A DNA stretch of 33,995 nt, taken from NCBI GenBank assembly GCA_013361705.1, contig JABFXN010000144.1, positions 1 to 33,995 on the forward strand, written 5' to 3'. Position numbers and translations under genes: made by a program. This document shows positions 16,631-24,559 of this stretch, piece after piece. Origin of the DNA: Acidobacteriaceae bacterium. GTDB taxonomy: Bacteria; Acidobacteriota; Terriglobia; Terriglobales; Acidobacteriaceae. The stretch's first letter is position 1; each line of letters opens with the position of its first letter. The notes below the pieces were generated by a model. That model was not told where the DNA came from, made no database searches, and saw only the letters and a program-made list of their open reading frames with translations.

Positions 16631-17671
16631 TCAACGCTTGCTCTTTTTCTTCGGCGCACTCTTCGGTCTCGCGGTACTTTCGCGGACGATCAGTTGTGTG
16701 GGAACAGAGAACTCCGCACCGATTCGCTCGAGATTCTGTTTCGTATAGTTCATTGCCTGCAGACAGGCGGTCGCAAGCCGCTTGCGCGGAATGCGGATAG
16801 TGGTAAGCGGCGGCTGCACCACTTCACTCAGGAAAAGGTCATCGACACCGACGATCGAGAGGTCCCGCGGAACAACCAGGCCGAGCCGATGAATGCCGAG
16901 CGCAGCACCCAAGGCGGTAAGGTCGTTCGCGGTAATGATCGCGGTTGGGGGAGCAGAGGTCTTCATCAGCGACACAACCGCAGCTTCACCACCGGTGACC
17001 TGATAGTTCCCACGTCGTGTCAGCCCCGGATAGAAGGTCAAACCCGCGCCGCGTATTGCCTGTTCGAACGCATTGGCTCGCACTTCGGAGGTATGTGGGC
17101 CTTTGGTGCCGCCGATGTACCCGATCCGTTTATGCCCAAGCGTTTTCAGATGCTGCACGGCTTCGACGAAGCCGAGCTCGTAGTCAATGGAGACGTCGCT
17201 GCAGCCGATCTGTACCGTCCGGCGGTCCACGGTAACCAGCGGGATCTGGCGCAGAAGCAATGGTTCTACTGCACCGGTATCAAACTCGGAGGAGACCAGG
17301 ACGGCGCCATCAACCTGCCGCATCAGCATGCGCCGGACAGATTTCACCAGTTTGTCGGAGGTCTGCACGCTGATGGGCAGCACTTCGTGATCGATGTCGA
17401 TGAGCAGATCTTCGAAGGCGCCTACGAACTCGCCGAAGAACGGGTTTTGAAGATCCGGGAGGACTAATCCGTATGTTCGACTGCGGCCATACTTCAGCAT
17501 TGCCGCACTGGGGTTGGGAATGAATCCGGCTTCGCTGACGACGTCTCTGACCTTTTTAGCGGTGTCCTCGCGGACCAGGGAGGAACCGCTCAGGACACGC
17601 GAAACCGTGGCACAAGACACGCCTGCGCGCCGAGCGATCTCGCGCATATTCACAGGTCCCAAAATACCCAC
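16631..17671 (-). CDS. LacI-family transcriptional regulator
   Basis: A 346-residue repressor. The N-terminal LacI helix-turn-helix with hinge is at ~9-60 (MREIARRAGVSCATVSRVLSG.S.VRE.T...V), followed by a periplasmic-binding-protein-like effector domain (YGLVLPDLQNPFFGEFV, HKRIGYIGG, TAIITANDLTALG, LSIVGVDDLFLSE..QPPLTTIRIP). A basic tail ends the protein (PKKKSKR). Such proteins bind CG-centred palindromes and release on sugar binding. The reading frame begins at GTG 17671, with AGGA ten bases upstream; GTG 17653 or ATG 17647 would start nearer the helix-turn-helix and are real alternatives. It is the first gene of a two-gene unit with the symporter and is divergent from the Tat-protein gene at 17826, so it may control both plus the GH36 gene. 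Confidence 0.93.
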   Translation of the reverse strand: MGILGPVNMREIARRAGVSCATVSRVLSGSSLVREDTAKKVRDVVSEAGFIPNPSAAMLKYGRSRTYGLVLPDLQNPFFGEFVGAFEDLLIDIDHEVLPISVQTSDKLVKSVRRMLMRQVDGAVLVSSEFDTGAVEPLLLRQIPLVTVDRRTVQIGCSDVSIDYELGFVEAVQHLKTLGHKRIGYIGGTKGPHTSEVRANAFEQAIRGAGLTFYPGLTRRGNYQVTGGEAAVVSLMKTSAPPTAIITANDLTALGAALGIHRLGLVVPRDLSIVGVDDLFLSEVVQPPLTTIRIPRKRLATACLQAMNYTKQNLERIGAEFSVPTQLIVRESTARPKSAPKKKSKR

Positions 17672-17794
17672 CGTAACCCGTTCCTAGACAGGGCCCATCC
17701 TCTACATCCGAAACTTGTCGCACAGACACTTCTGGCGATCAATCAGGGCTTGTAAGAGCTAGTTTTTATACGATATCATCAGGCGCAAAGTTTC

Positions 17795-17810
17795 ATTTCA
17801 CAGTGGAAAT
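17795..17810. promoter_or_regulatory. Inverted repeat in the LacI / Tat-protein divergent region
   Basis: ATTTC-6 bases-GAAAT, ending 15 bases upstream of the 17826 ATG in the 154-bp divergent intergenic region. It is close enough to the start to act as a repressor site, but the arms are only 5 bp. Confidence 0.25.
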
Positions 17811-17825
17811 ATCTGTATTAATTCA

Positions 17826-18986
17826 ATGAAGTACGATGCTTCATTCCAGGCGGTTTCAGCTTCACGACGTGCTTTCCTACGCGGCGCTGTCGGGATGGTT
17901 TCGGCAACTTCGTTCAGCAGCAGCCTGGCATTGACCGGTTCCGCCATACGCCCAGCCGACAAGACGATCGTCGTAACCTTCGGCGGCGGCGCGCGCGATG
18001 AGGAGACCTTCGCGGAAGAGGGTCAGGCAAATATCCCTAACCTGCTGCATACGCTGCTGCCTCAGGGCACCTTCTTCACGCAGGTTCGGAACGCCGGCAT
18101 TCTTGGTCACTATGTCGCGACGGCGAGCATCGTCACCGGTGTTTATGAACGGTTCAACAATTTCATTGCTCAACCGCCGCCGAATCCTACCCTCTTTGAG
18201 TACTTCCGCCGGGAACTGCGGCGGCCGGAGACCGATGCATGGGTGATTGCCCCCAGCAACGGCTTCCAGAAGATCGGCAGCAGCAGTGCCCGAGGCTTCG
18301 GTCCTCAGTTCGGTGCAGGCGTCATTCTGCCGAAACGCCTGCTCAGCGCCGCTTCACGAAACACCCCCAATCTATTCGATAACGATCAGTTGCAGCATTT
18401 CCTGCAGGACAACTACGAGATGCCCTCGTACGACATCTCAGCGACCGCGCAGGATAACGAGATGCATCTGGATACGCTGGAATCGACCTTGCGGCTCTCG
18501 GTCCAGGACTTCGTACAGCACGCCAAAACTCTGGACAGCGCCGACGAGCTCTCCATCTTCATTGCCAGGCGGCTGATGGATCAGCAGGCTCCCTCGCTCA
18601 TGATGTTGACCCTGCACGACATGGACGTTGCCCACTCCGGAGCCTTCTCGCTGTATATTGACGCGATTCAGCGTGCTGACCGTCTCTGCGCTGAGCTTTG
18701 GAAGGCTGTACAGTCTCATCCGGAATATAAGGACCGTACGACCGTCTACATCATGCCGGACTTTGGCCGCGATGCCGATGATGATCCAGCCGGCAATGGA
18801 TTCCAGCATCACCGCACCGGGAGTGCAATGGCTCGCACCACCTGGCTGCTTGCTCTGGGACCTCATGTCCGTCAGAACACCGTCGTTGATCGCGCGATTG
18901 AGTCTATTGATCTGGTGCCGACCATCGGCTGCCATCTTGGCTTCAGCACCAACTCGCCGGGCCGGTGCATTGAGGAGCTGCGATGA
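17826..18986 (+). CDS. Tat-exported alkaline-phosphatase/sulfatase-superfamily-like protein
   Basis: A 386-residue protein with a twin-arginine signal (SASRRAFLRG, Arg14-Arg15, then a hydrophobic stretch to ~40). The layout follows the alkaline-phosphatase superfamily: a first strand TIVVTFGGGARDEETF (~47-62), then IPNLLHTLLPQGTFFTQVRNAGILGHYVATASIVTGVY, and a C-terminal metal-site region TVYIMPDFGRDAD..GNGFQHHRTG (~306-332). The first strand lacks the usual Asp-Gly metal ligand (Phe-Gly-Gly-Gly instead), and there is no C-x-P-S-R formylglycine motif, so it is not a standard type I sulfatase. It may be a divergent phosphoesterase or a DUF1501-like protein. The start has no Shine-Dalgarno. Its stop overlaps the next gene by four bases (ATGA), so the two are co-translated. 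Confidence 0.7.
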   Translation: MKYDASFQAVSASRRAFLRGAVGMVSATSFSSSLALTGSAIRPADKTIVVTFGGGARDEETFAEEGQANIPNLLHTLLPQGTFFTQVRNAGILGHYVATASIVTGVYERFNNFIAQPPPNPTLFEYFRRELRRPETDAWVIAPSNGFQKIGSSSARGFGPQFGAGVILPKRLLSAASRNTPNLFDNDQLQHFLQDNYEMPSYDISATAQDNEMHLDTLESTLRLSVQDFVQHAKTLDSADELSIFIARRLMDQQAPSLMMLTLHDMDVAHSGAFSLYIDAIQRADRLCAELWKAVQSHPEYKDRTTVYIMPDFGRDADDDPAGNGFQHHRTGSAMARTTWLLALGPHVRQNTVVDRAIESIDLVPTIGCHLGFSTNSPGRCIEELR

Positions 18987-20194
18987 CACCGGATCAATTG
19001 CAGCCGTCGTCGTTCGACCGCTATCCGCCGCTGGCGCGCAGCTTCGCGGTGGAACACCTGGCCCTGCTGCGGCAGTTGCCGCTTACGATCTGCCCGTCGT
19101 TCCTGGCGCAGATCTCCGATCTCGATACTCGTTTTCCCATTGAACGAAAGACTCTGGCATGGCAATGCGATTCCCTTGCGGCTCTTCCGCAGGAAAAGCG
19201 CGATGCCCTGCTTGCTCCACTACGCGCCATTGCAATGGCGCCGGAGTTGGAGAAGCTGGACTGGGTTAACTCTCCGGCAGCTTTCGTAGAGCGTCTGAGC
19301 GCGCATCTGTGGTCTACAGGGCAGATCAACGGTTTCCATGATGCATCGCGCGACCTTTTTGCCGCCATTCCGGATCAGCCGAATGAGGCCACACGGCTCG
19401 CACTGATCGTCGTCGGGCAGAGTGCGGATACGTCCCGCGCATCGATTCTCAGCAAGCTGGCGCGGAAGGGTATCCGATTGAACGGGGTAAACCCAGCGAC
19501 CGCGCAGCAGCAACTGCTGGAAGCATTTGCGAAACACGCGGCGAAAGGGCAAGAGGCCTACGCGCATTGGTATGTCGACGGCGGCCAGCCGTGGGTGCTG
19601 CCTGAGAGTGTGCGGGCTTCCGCCATCCAGGTCAGCTATCCCCAGCTCTCTCCTTTGCGGAAACGTGTGCTGGAGCGCATGCAATCGATCCTTAACACGA
19701 ACCAGGCCAATGCTGAGAAGATGCGCAGCGATCTTGCAGCGATTGCTCCGACTGAACTGCGCAGCGGACAGGTCGCATCCGATCCAATTCTGCAGCGCTT
19801 CTATACCGAGCTGTTCACATCGGGCTCGGGCACACAGATCTTCAGCACCTCGTTCGTGCAGTGGGCCGGACGCGAGCTTGCGCGCCGTGCACAACCGCAC
19901 ACCGTTTTGCTGCGGTATACACCGCGCCAGCGTCATCGCGGCTTCAACGAGATGGTGAGCGATCCGGAATCGAAGGCGCTGGATCCGGAAGGCTCATTGG
20001 TCGACGCCGAGATGAACGCGTACTACAACTGGATCGAGATGGGCCGTATTGCAGCACCTGGCAAACTGACCGTGCTGGCCTGGGTAGAGGGCAGTTCCAA
20101 GGCTGTGATGGTCAGCCCGAAGACAAAGCCCAATACGATCTCCAATCAGGCTGTCACGATCGAACAGGCCCTGGCGTCGTTTGCAGTGGTTTGA
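18983..20194 (+). CDS. Protein of unknown function, partner of the Tat protein
   Basis: A 403-residue protein I cannot assign. It has no signal peptide or membrane helix, so is probably cytoplasmic. The N-terminal third is Leu/Pro-rich and helical (EHLALLRQLPLTICPSFLAQ, LDTRFPIERKTLAWQ). The middle carries WYVDGGQPWVLP (~198-209). The C-terminal third contains the most distinctive segment, FSTSFVQWAGRELARRAQPHTVLLRYTPRQRHRGFNEMV (~285-323), with a Trp-Ala-Gly-Arg core and a basic R-Y-x-P-R-Q-R-H-R stretch that could bind phosphate or nucleic acid. It starts four bases before the end of the Tat-protein gene (ATGA), which implies a shared function. The gene ends toward the convergent GH43 gene. 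An Acidobacteria-restricted family is my guess. Confidence 0.75.
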   Translation: MTPDQLQPSSFDRYPPLARSFAVEHLALLRQLPLTICPSFLAQISDLDTRFPIERKTLAWQCDSLAALPQEKRDALLAPLRAIAMAPELEKLDWVNSPAAFVERLSAHLWSTGQINGFHDASRDLFAAIPDQPNEATRLALIVVGQSADTSRASILSKLARKGIRLNGVNPATAQQQLLEAFAKHAAKGQEAYAHWYVDGGQPWVLPESVRASAIQVSYPQLSPLRKRVLERMQSILNTNQANAEKMRSDLAAIAPTELRSGQVASDPILQRFYTELFTSGSGTQIFSTSFVQWAGRELARRAQPHTVLLRYTPRQRHRGFNEMVSDPESKALDPEGSLVDAEMNAYYNWIEMGRIAAPGKLTVLAWVEGSSKAVMVSPKTKPNTISNQAVTIEQALASFAVV

Positions 20195-20230
20195 GTTAGA
20201 TCAAGCCTTACGCTCGGTCTCTAATTTGTT

Positions 20231-20260
20231 TGTCATTTCGTAGCGAAGCGGAGAAATCTA
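20231..20260. repeat. Short dispersed-repeat-like motif
   Basis: TGTCATTTCG-TAGCGAAGCG-GAGAAATCTA resembles the widespread intergenic motif of the type 'GTCATTTCGAGCGAAGCGGAGAAATCT' that I recall from many bacterial genomes. It lies in the 136-bp gap between convergent genes. Only one copy is in the window. Confidence 0.3.
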
Positions 20261-20330
20261 CTTCTCTACCTATTCCTTCTCGGTGTCATCTCAGAACAAG
20301 TCTCTCCACCGCAAGCTATCTCGACACACC

Positions 20331-21731
20331 CTACTGACCGCGATAGACGCTCCACTCAAAGATCGCAAGATCGGATGCAGGCGTGCCTGCTGCAAAATTC
20401 AACCGTAGATAGCGCATACGCGGCAGGCGCAGAAACGCTGTCGGCGAGCCGCTGGTGCCTTCTCCTGTCTGATCAACGATCGGAAACCACTTCACCCCAT
20501 CAAGAGAACCTTCCAGACGATAGCGGTAGCGCGTCCATGCGTATTCGAAGCTCACCTTCGCCGTTGTTCCCGCAATCGGTCGACCGAGGTCCAGAACAAG
20601 CCACGGAGCTCTATCATCCGCACTCGGCTGCCAGCGCGTCGCGTAGTTGTCGTCCAGAACTGCAGCTGCAGCGAAGTCTTTACTTACGGTACTGGAGGCA
20701 GTCGCCGTTACAGGAAGGTGATCGGCATCGCGCGCGCTGGTATGCAGCAGTGCTGGTCCTGTATGTGTCGGCCTCACCTTGTGCAGTGTATGAGCTGCAT
20801 CATCGACAACCAGCTCATCCATGCAGAGCTGCCGCAGAACTGATGCCGTCTGGAATGGCAGGCTATGGCGGTGATAGACGATGTAAGTCTTTCCATTACG
20901 CTCGAAGACCGCATGGTGTCCAGGGCCAAGGATGTCATGCTCCTTATCGCTCACCAGAATCGGACTGGTAGCGCCTTCATGGAATGGGCCAAACGGATTG
21001 TCAGCGACGCTGTAACGCACGTTGTAGGTGTCATCCGTAGTCTTGCCCTCGGAGTACATCAGGTAGTACGCACTGCCGTGCTTGAACATGAACGGGCCTT
21101 CGAAGTAATGCCCGGGAGTTACATCCTTCGGTTCGCCGTCGAAGGTGACCATGTCGGCCTTCAGACGGACCACGAAGCAGTGTCCGTTCACCCAGTTCAA
21201 TCCTGATCCCCAATACAGATAAGCCTGACCGTCGGTATCGACAAAGACCTCCGCATCGATCATGTGATATCTGCGATCGAAATCTGCACGTATGAGAGGG
21301 CGGTCGCCCAAAGCATTGCTCCATGGCCCAAGCGGCCGGTCTGCAACACCAACCCACACTTCACTGCCCACTGAGACATACATGTAGTAACGGCCATTGG
21401 GCGCATGAATCACTGACGGCGCCCACACCATGCTGCTTTTGGAGGTAGGGCTTGTCGCCGCTTCCTTGGTAGGCCAGTTCAAAGAACATGAAGACCAATG
21501 CACGATGTCGGCGGACATCCAACAGCTCAGCGTGCGGCCTCCCCATGGATCTTCTGTCGCGAAGACATACGTAATTCCGTTGTCCTGCAGAACCGTCGCA
21601 TCAGCGTTGTATCCCGGAATGAATGGATTTCCGTTATGAGGCGTATTCCACTTCGTAGCCCCCGGCTGCTGGGCACTGGCGAATCCGGCAAGAGTGAGGC
21701 AGAACAAAAGGAGGGTTCGACGTATGCTCAA
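20331..21731 (-). CDS. GH43-family glycosidase with C-terminal discoidin (F5/8C) domain
   Basis: A 466-residue exported enzyme. Residues 1-20 are the signal peptide. The five-bladed GH43 propeller (~30-330) shows the expected catalytic set: Asp44 in GYNADATV (base), Asp159 in HMIDAEVFVD (pKa modulator) and Glu211 in YFEGPFMFKH (acid). Residues ~345-466 form an F5/8 type C / CBM32-like domain (TASSTVSKDFAAAAVLDDN, WLVLDLGRP, YLRLNF). Family activities include alpha-L-arabinofuranosidase, arabinanase, beta-xylosidase and exo-beta-1,3-galactanase. Arabinose or galactan removal fits the locus best but is inferred. The start is TTG at 21731, overlapping the cytochrome stop as TTGA, with AGGA eight bases upstream; no in-frame ATG is near. 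It is the last gene of the redox/glycosidase unit. Confidence 0.9.
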   Translation of the reverse strand: MSIRRTLLLFCLTLAGFASAQQPGATKWNTPHNGNPFIPGYNADATVLQDNGITYVFATEDPWGGRTLSCWMSADIVHWSSCSLNWPTKEAATSPTSKSSMVWAPSVIHAPNGRYYMYVSVGSEVWVGVADRPLGPWSNALGDRPLIRADFDRRYHMIDAEVFVDTDGQAYLYWGSGLNWVNGHCFVVRLKADMVTFDGEPKDVTPGHYFEGPFMFKHGSAYYLMYSEGKTTDDTYNVRYSVADNPFGPFHEGATSPILVSDKEHDILGPGHHAVFERNGKTYIVYHRHSLPFQTASVLRQLCMDELVVDDAAHTLHKVRPTHTGPALLHTSARDADHLPVTATASSTVSKDFAAAAVLDDNYATRWQPSADDRAPWLVLDLGRPIAGTTAKVSFEYAWTRYRYRLEGSLDGVKWFPIVDQTGEGTSGSPTAFLRLPRMRYLRLNFAAGTPASDLAIFEWSVYRGQ

Positions 21732-22141
21732 TGCTTCTTTCCTGGACGCTGTTTTGCGTCTGTGTTCGTCTTTGCCGGTGCTTCTTTCATTTGAGAAAGA
21801 TACTGCACCAGCATCTGAATCTCGTCGTTGGTCAAAGCCTCGCCAAAGGGCGGCATCGATTGGCCGCCGTTACGGATCTGACCTTCGATAAAAGTCTTAT
21901 CGCGACGCAGACCGACGCCCCGTAGCGAGGGAGCTTTCCCCTCGGTTCCTTCCAGGTGCTCACCGTGGCAATAGACGCAGCCTTTCTGTTTCGTTAACGC
22001 TGCTCCGTCGAGCGGCTGGTCTGGTTGTTTTTCCTGCTGTGCTTCCTGAGCCCGGACACGGCATGCATCCGTGAGCCCCCAAAAGAGTCCCAAGAACAGC
22101 ACGATGCAGCGAAGGCCCGTCAGCGAAAGACGTCTGTACAC
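21728..22141 (-). CDS. Monoheme c-type cytochrome
   Basis: A 137-residue exported cytochrome. A signal peptide covers ~1-31 (to VRAQ). One heme motif CVYCH (Cys55, Cys58, His59) and the sixth ligand Met96 in SMPPFGE define a class I cytochrome c of the cytochrome_CBB3/C-like type, with a typical closing helix DEIQMLVQYLSQM. It should carry one electron in the periplasm, plausibly from the five-heme protein encoded just upstream. The start is a GTG at 22141 with GAGG six bases upstream. That ribosome site lies immediately after the stop of the five-heme gene, nine bases away, and the cytochrome's own stop overlaps the GH43 start (TTGA). The three genes are therefore tightly linked. The tail is basic (KQRPGKKH). 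Confidence 0.92.
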   Translation of the reverse strand: MYRRLSLTGLRCIVLFLGLFWGLTDACRVRAQEAQQEKQPDQPLDGAALTKQKGCVYCHGEHLEGTEGKAPSLRGVGLRRDKTFIEGQIRNGGQSMPPFGEALTNDEIQMLVQYLSQMKEAPAKTNTDAKQRPGKKH

Positions 22142-22150
22142 GCGTGTCCT

Positions 22151-24424
22151 CTAGTTCTGCGTCGCCGTAAAGTTCGTTGGAAGTGGGCCCTGGATATGAT
22201 CCTGGTTCGAATCGAGCTCATGCGCGTGCCAGAACACGCTTTCATTTGCAATTTCAGGGTGCTGGTTAAGGAAGTTCAGAGCGAAGCTGTTGGCGGAGGG
22301 ATCATCCTTCTGATCATTGAAGGTCGCCGACTCCTTTGCCGCCATCTCCTTATCGCCGAGCCTGCGGTAGAGGATCGAAAGGATATAGTGCGCTGCCAGA
22401 TCATCGGGATCGATGCCCTGCACTTTCAGATACTCCTCCTTCGCCTCATCGTAGCGGTGCAGTTGGTAGAGCGAGAAGCCCAGTTCGCGATGCGCATCCC
22501 GCGAGCGCGGGAAGGTGACGATCACCTGCCGAAGAAGAGCAATCGCCTCTTCCAGGTCTCCAGTATTCCGTTGGACCAGCGCGAGATAATACTGCGCCCG
22601 CGCATTTCCGGGTGAGAGCTTCAGAGCTTCATGCAAGTGGTTGGCGGCTTCGCTGTAGCGCTGCCAGAAGAATTCCGCGATGGCCTGGTTCGTGTAGGCA
22701 TCGGCATAGGTGGGCCGCAGCGCCGCAACATGTTTGAAGGCGTCGAGCGAGGCGGCGTACTGCTGCGCATCCAGTAGCGCGATCCCGTAGTTATTCCAAC
22801 GCATCCAGTCTGGGTTCTCATTCGGAACCGGCTCCGTGCGGCCGTTCTTGCCGACCTGGATCGTGCGCGACGTAGACACCACCTCAACCACCGGCTGCGG
22901 ATAATGATCGTTGCCGGTCTTCTTCATGCCGAAGTCCATGAAGTGTTGATTGAAGCGGCGATACCGCACGGTCGCTGTCAGCGTTACCGGCCCAGTGCTT
23001 GCAGCCGGCATATGGAAGGCGTAACGCACCAGTTGCGAGCGGCCTGACTGAATGGTGTTGTTGTAGGCAACGATCCTTGTGTTCCATACCTGATGCTCAC
23101 GGTTCTGGACTGTATCCGGATCGATCAGGCGATTTGTGAACGAATGCGCCCGCGGATCAAGATCACCGTTCGGCTGCAGGAAACCGCTCTCGAACAGCAC
23201 CTTGCCGGCCTTATCCTTGACCGTAAAGTCGACCCACGACTCATAGAAGTCGCGCTGCTCCGGGACCAGGGCATGCGCAATGCCCTTGTTCTGCAACACC
23301 ACATCCGCCGTAATCAGTTCGCCGGGCTTCACTTCGAAGCTCTGCATTCCCAGCGGAGCAGAGACATCTTTCCCGTCACTGCCATGCTCCAGCGCAAAAA
23401 GATCGACATTGAGGTAGTTGCTGCGCAGGAACTCGACGATCTTCTTCGCCTGCTCGTCGTAGCCGTAGTACTGCGGAATGATGGTGTTTGCTCCCAACCA
23501 GCGATGTGAGGCCAGTTCCCCATTCTTCGCTCCGGGATCGGGAAGGCTGATCTTTTCGCGCACCATGTGGCAGGTCACGCAGGTGGAGACAGAGTCCTTG
23601 ACATAAAACGGCAGCGGAGACTGCTTCGCAAACGAGGAGTTCTGCCACTCGTCGTACAACGAGATCGCACGCTGCCACTTATAGTCATTCAGGGATCGGG
23701 GAAGAGCCGCCTTGTGGCATGCAGCACAGAACTCCGATGTTTTATAGAGAGGCTGCATGACCGCTGCCTTATGACGGTCGAGATGCGTCAGGATCTCGAG
23801 ATCCGAGACCTGGCGTGTAATACGGGCGCCGTTCTCATCCACAAGCACGGCCGGCACTGCAAGCACATACGAGCCGGTGCCGCGCGTGTCGGTCTTCTGG
23901 ATGGAATGACACACAGAACACGTGACGCCATCGGCATCAAACGGGCGGCGCTTGTCAGCACCCTGGGTGAGGGTACCGGCTACCGTAGCCACGGGATCAT
24001 GACAGCCTTCGCAGTGGCGCGTGTATTCCACGCCTTTTGAGTCTTTCAACAGGTCCACGTTGCGCAGATACCATGGCGCTCGATTGGAGTTGGAATGTGC
24101 CGACTCACGCCACTGATGCTGAGCTTCTTTATGGCAGCGTCCACAGTACTGTGCGGTTGGGAAGTCCTTGGGGTCGATAAACTGGCCCGTGTCCGTCGTC
24201 ATCAGTGAAGGCAGGAAGTGCTTTTCCGGGCTGAAACGGTCGTTGTAGTTCGCGTTGACCTTCTCGTTGTACGCCGCTCGCTTTGCGGCAGCGGTCTCCG
24301 CCTCGGTCGCAGCGGAAACCTTGCCGCTGCTGCCGCGCAACGCGACCGCAATTCCCAACGGGAGAACGGCTGCCGCGGTCAGCAGCAGGCCAATACCTTG
24401 CGAGGAGAAAAGGCGCTGCTTCAT
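22151..24424 (-). CDS. Five-heme cytochrome c with TPR domain
   Basis: A 757-residue protein. Residues ~8-32 are a membrane anchor or signal. Five CXXCH sites lie at Cys94 (CGRCH), Cys138 (CEGCH), Cys169 (CSVCH), Cys233 (CAACH) and Cys282 (CVTCH), in an arrangement like cytochrome c554-type multiheme proteins. A beta-rich middle region (~330-520) without heme sites follows. Then come at least four TPR units (~535-700; NNYGIALLDAQQYAASLDAFKHVAALRP, AQYYLALVQRNTGDLEEAIALLRQV), suggesting a protein-binding surface. The ATG at 24424 has AAAGGTGG about eight bases upstream; the upstream GTGs at 24436 and 24433 fall within that site. It begins a three-gene unit with the monoheme cytochrome and GH43. 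The substrate is unknown; electron transfer linked to periplasmic sugar oxidation is a guess. Confidence 0.92.
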   Translation of the reverse strand: MKQRLFSSQGIGLLLTAAAVLPLGIAVALRGSSGKVSAATEAETAAAKRAAYNEKVNANYNDRFSPEKHFLPSLMTTDTGQFIDPKDFPTAQYCGRCHKEAQHQWRESAHSNSNRAPWYLRNVDLLKDSKGVEYTRHCEGCHDPVATVAGTLTQGADKRRPFDADGVTCSVCHSIQKTDTRGTGSYVLAVPAVLVDENGARITRQVSDLEILTHLDRHKAAVMQPLYKTSEFCAACHKAALPRSLNDYKWQRAISLYDEWQNSSFAKQSPLPFYVKDSVSTCVTCHMVREKISLPDPGAKNGELASHRWLGANTIIPQYYGYDEQAKKIVEFLRSNYLNVDLFALEHGSDGKDVSAPLGMQSFEVKPGELITADVVLQNKGIAHALVPEQRDFYESWVDFTVKDKAGKVLFESGFLQPNGDLDPRAHSFTNRLIDPDTVQNREHQVWNTRIVAYNNTIQSGRSQLVRYAFHMPAASTGPVTLTATVRYRRFNQHFMDFGMKKTGNDHYPQPVVEVVSTSRTIQVGKNGRTEPVPNENPDWMRWNNYGIALLDAQQYAASLDAFKHVAALRPTYADAYTNQAIAEFFWQRYSEAANHLHEALKLSPGNARAQYYLALVQRNTGDLEEAIALLRQVIVTFPRSRDAHRELGFSLYQLHRYDEAKEEYLKVQGIDPDDLAAHYILSILYRRLGDKEMAAKESATFNDQKDDPSANSFALNFLNQHPEIANESVFWHAHELDSNQDHIQGPLPTNFTATQN

Positions 24425-24536
24425 GCTAGCCACCACCTTTCAGAGGCTGTCATACGCGTACTTGTCCAGTGTGTTATCAAAACCGGGATACCTGTGTCGA
24501 GATCAATTCCAAAATCTCCGAAGTAATTGTTTCCAT

Positions 24537-24557
24537 TGGGCATTCAGAAGGTGCCCA
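24537..24557. terminator. Weak hairpin after the GH35 gene
   Basis: TGGGCA at 24537-24542 pairs with TGCCCA at 24552-24557, just beyond the GH35 stop on the minus strand. There is no T-tract, so partial termination or mRNA end protection is the most that can be claimed. Confidence 0.25.
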
Positions 24558-24559
24558 TT

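Noticed and set aside
15975-16748. 257-residue plus-strand ORF antisense to the symporter and LacI genes
   Set aside because: Charged, low-complexity translation with no domain; shadow of two strongly supported genes.
17826-18986. Annotation as a formylglycine-dependent sulfatase
   Set aside because: No C-x-P-x-R or S-x-P-x-R motif after the signal, and the first metal-binding Asp is missing.
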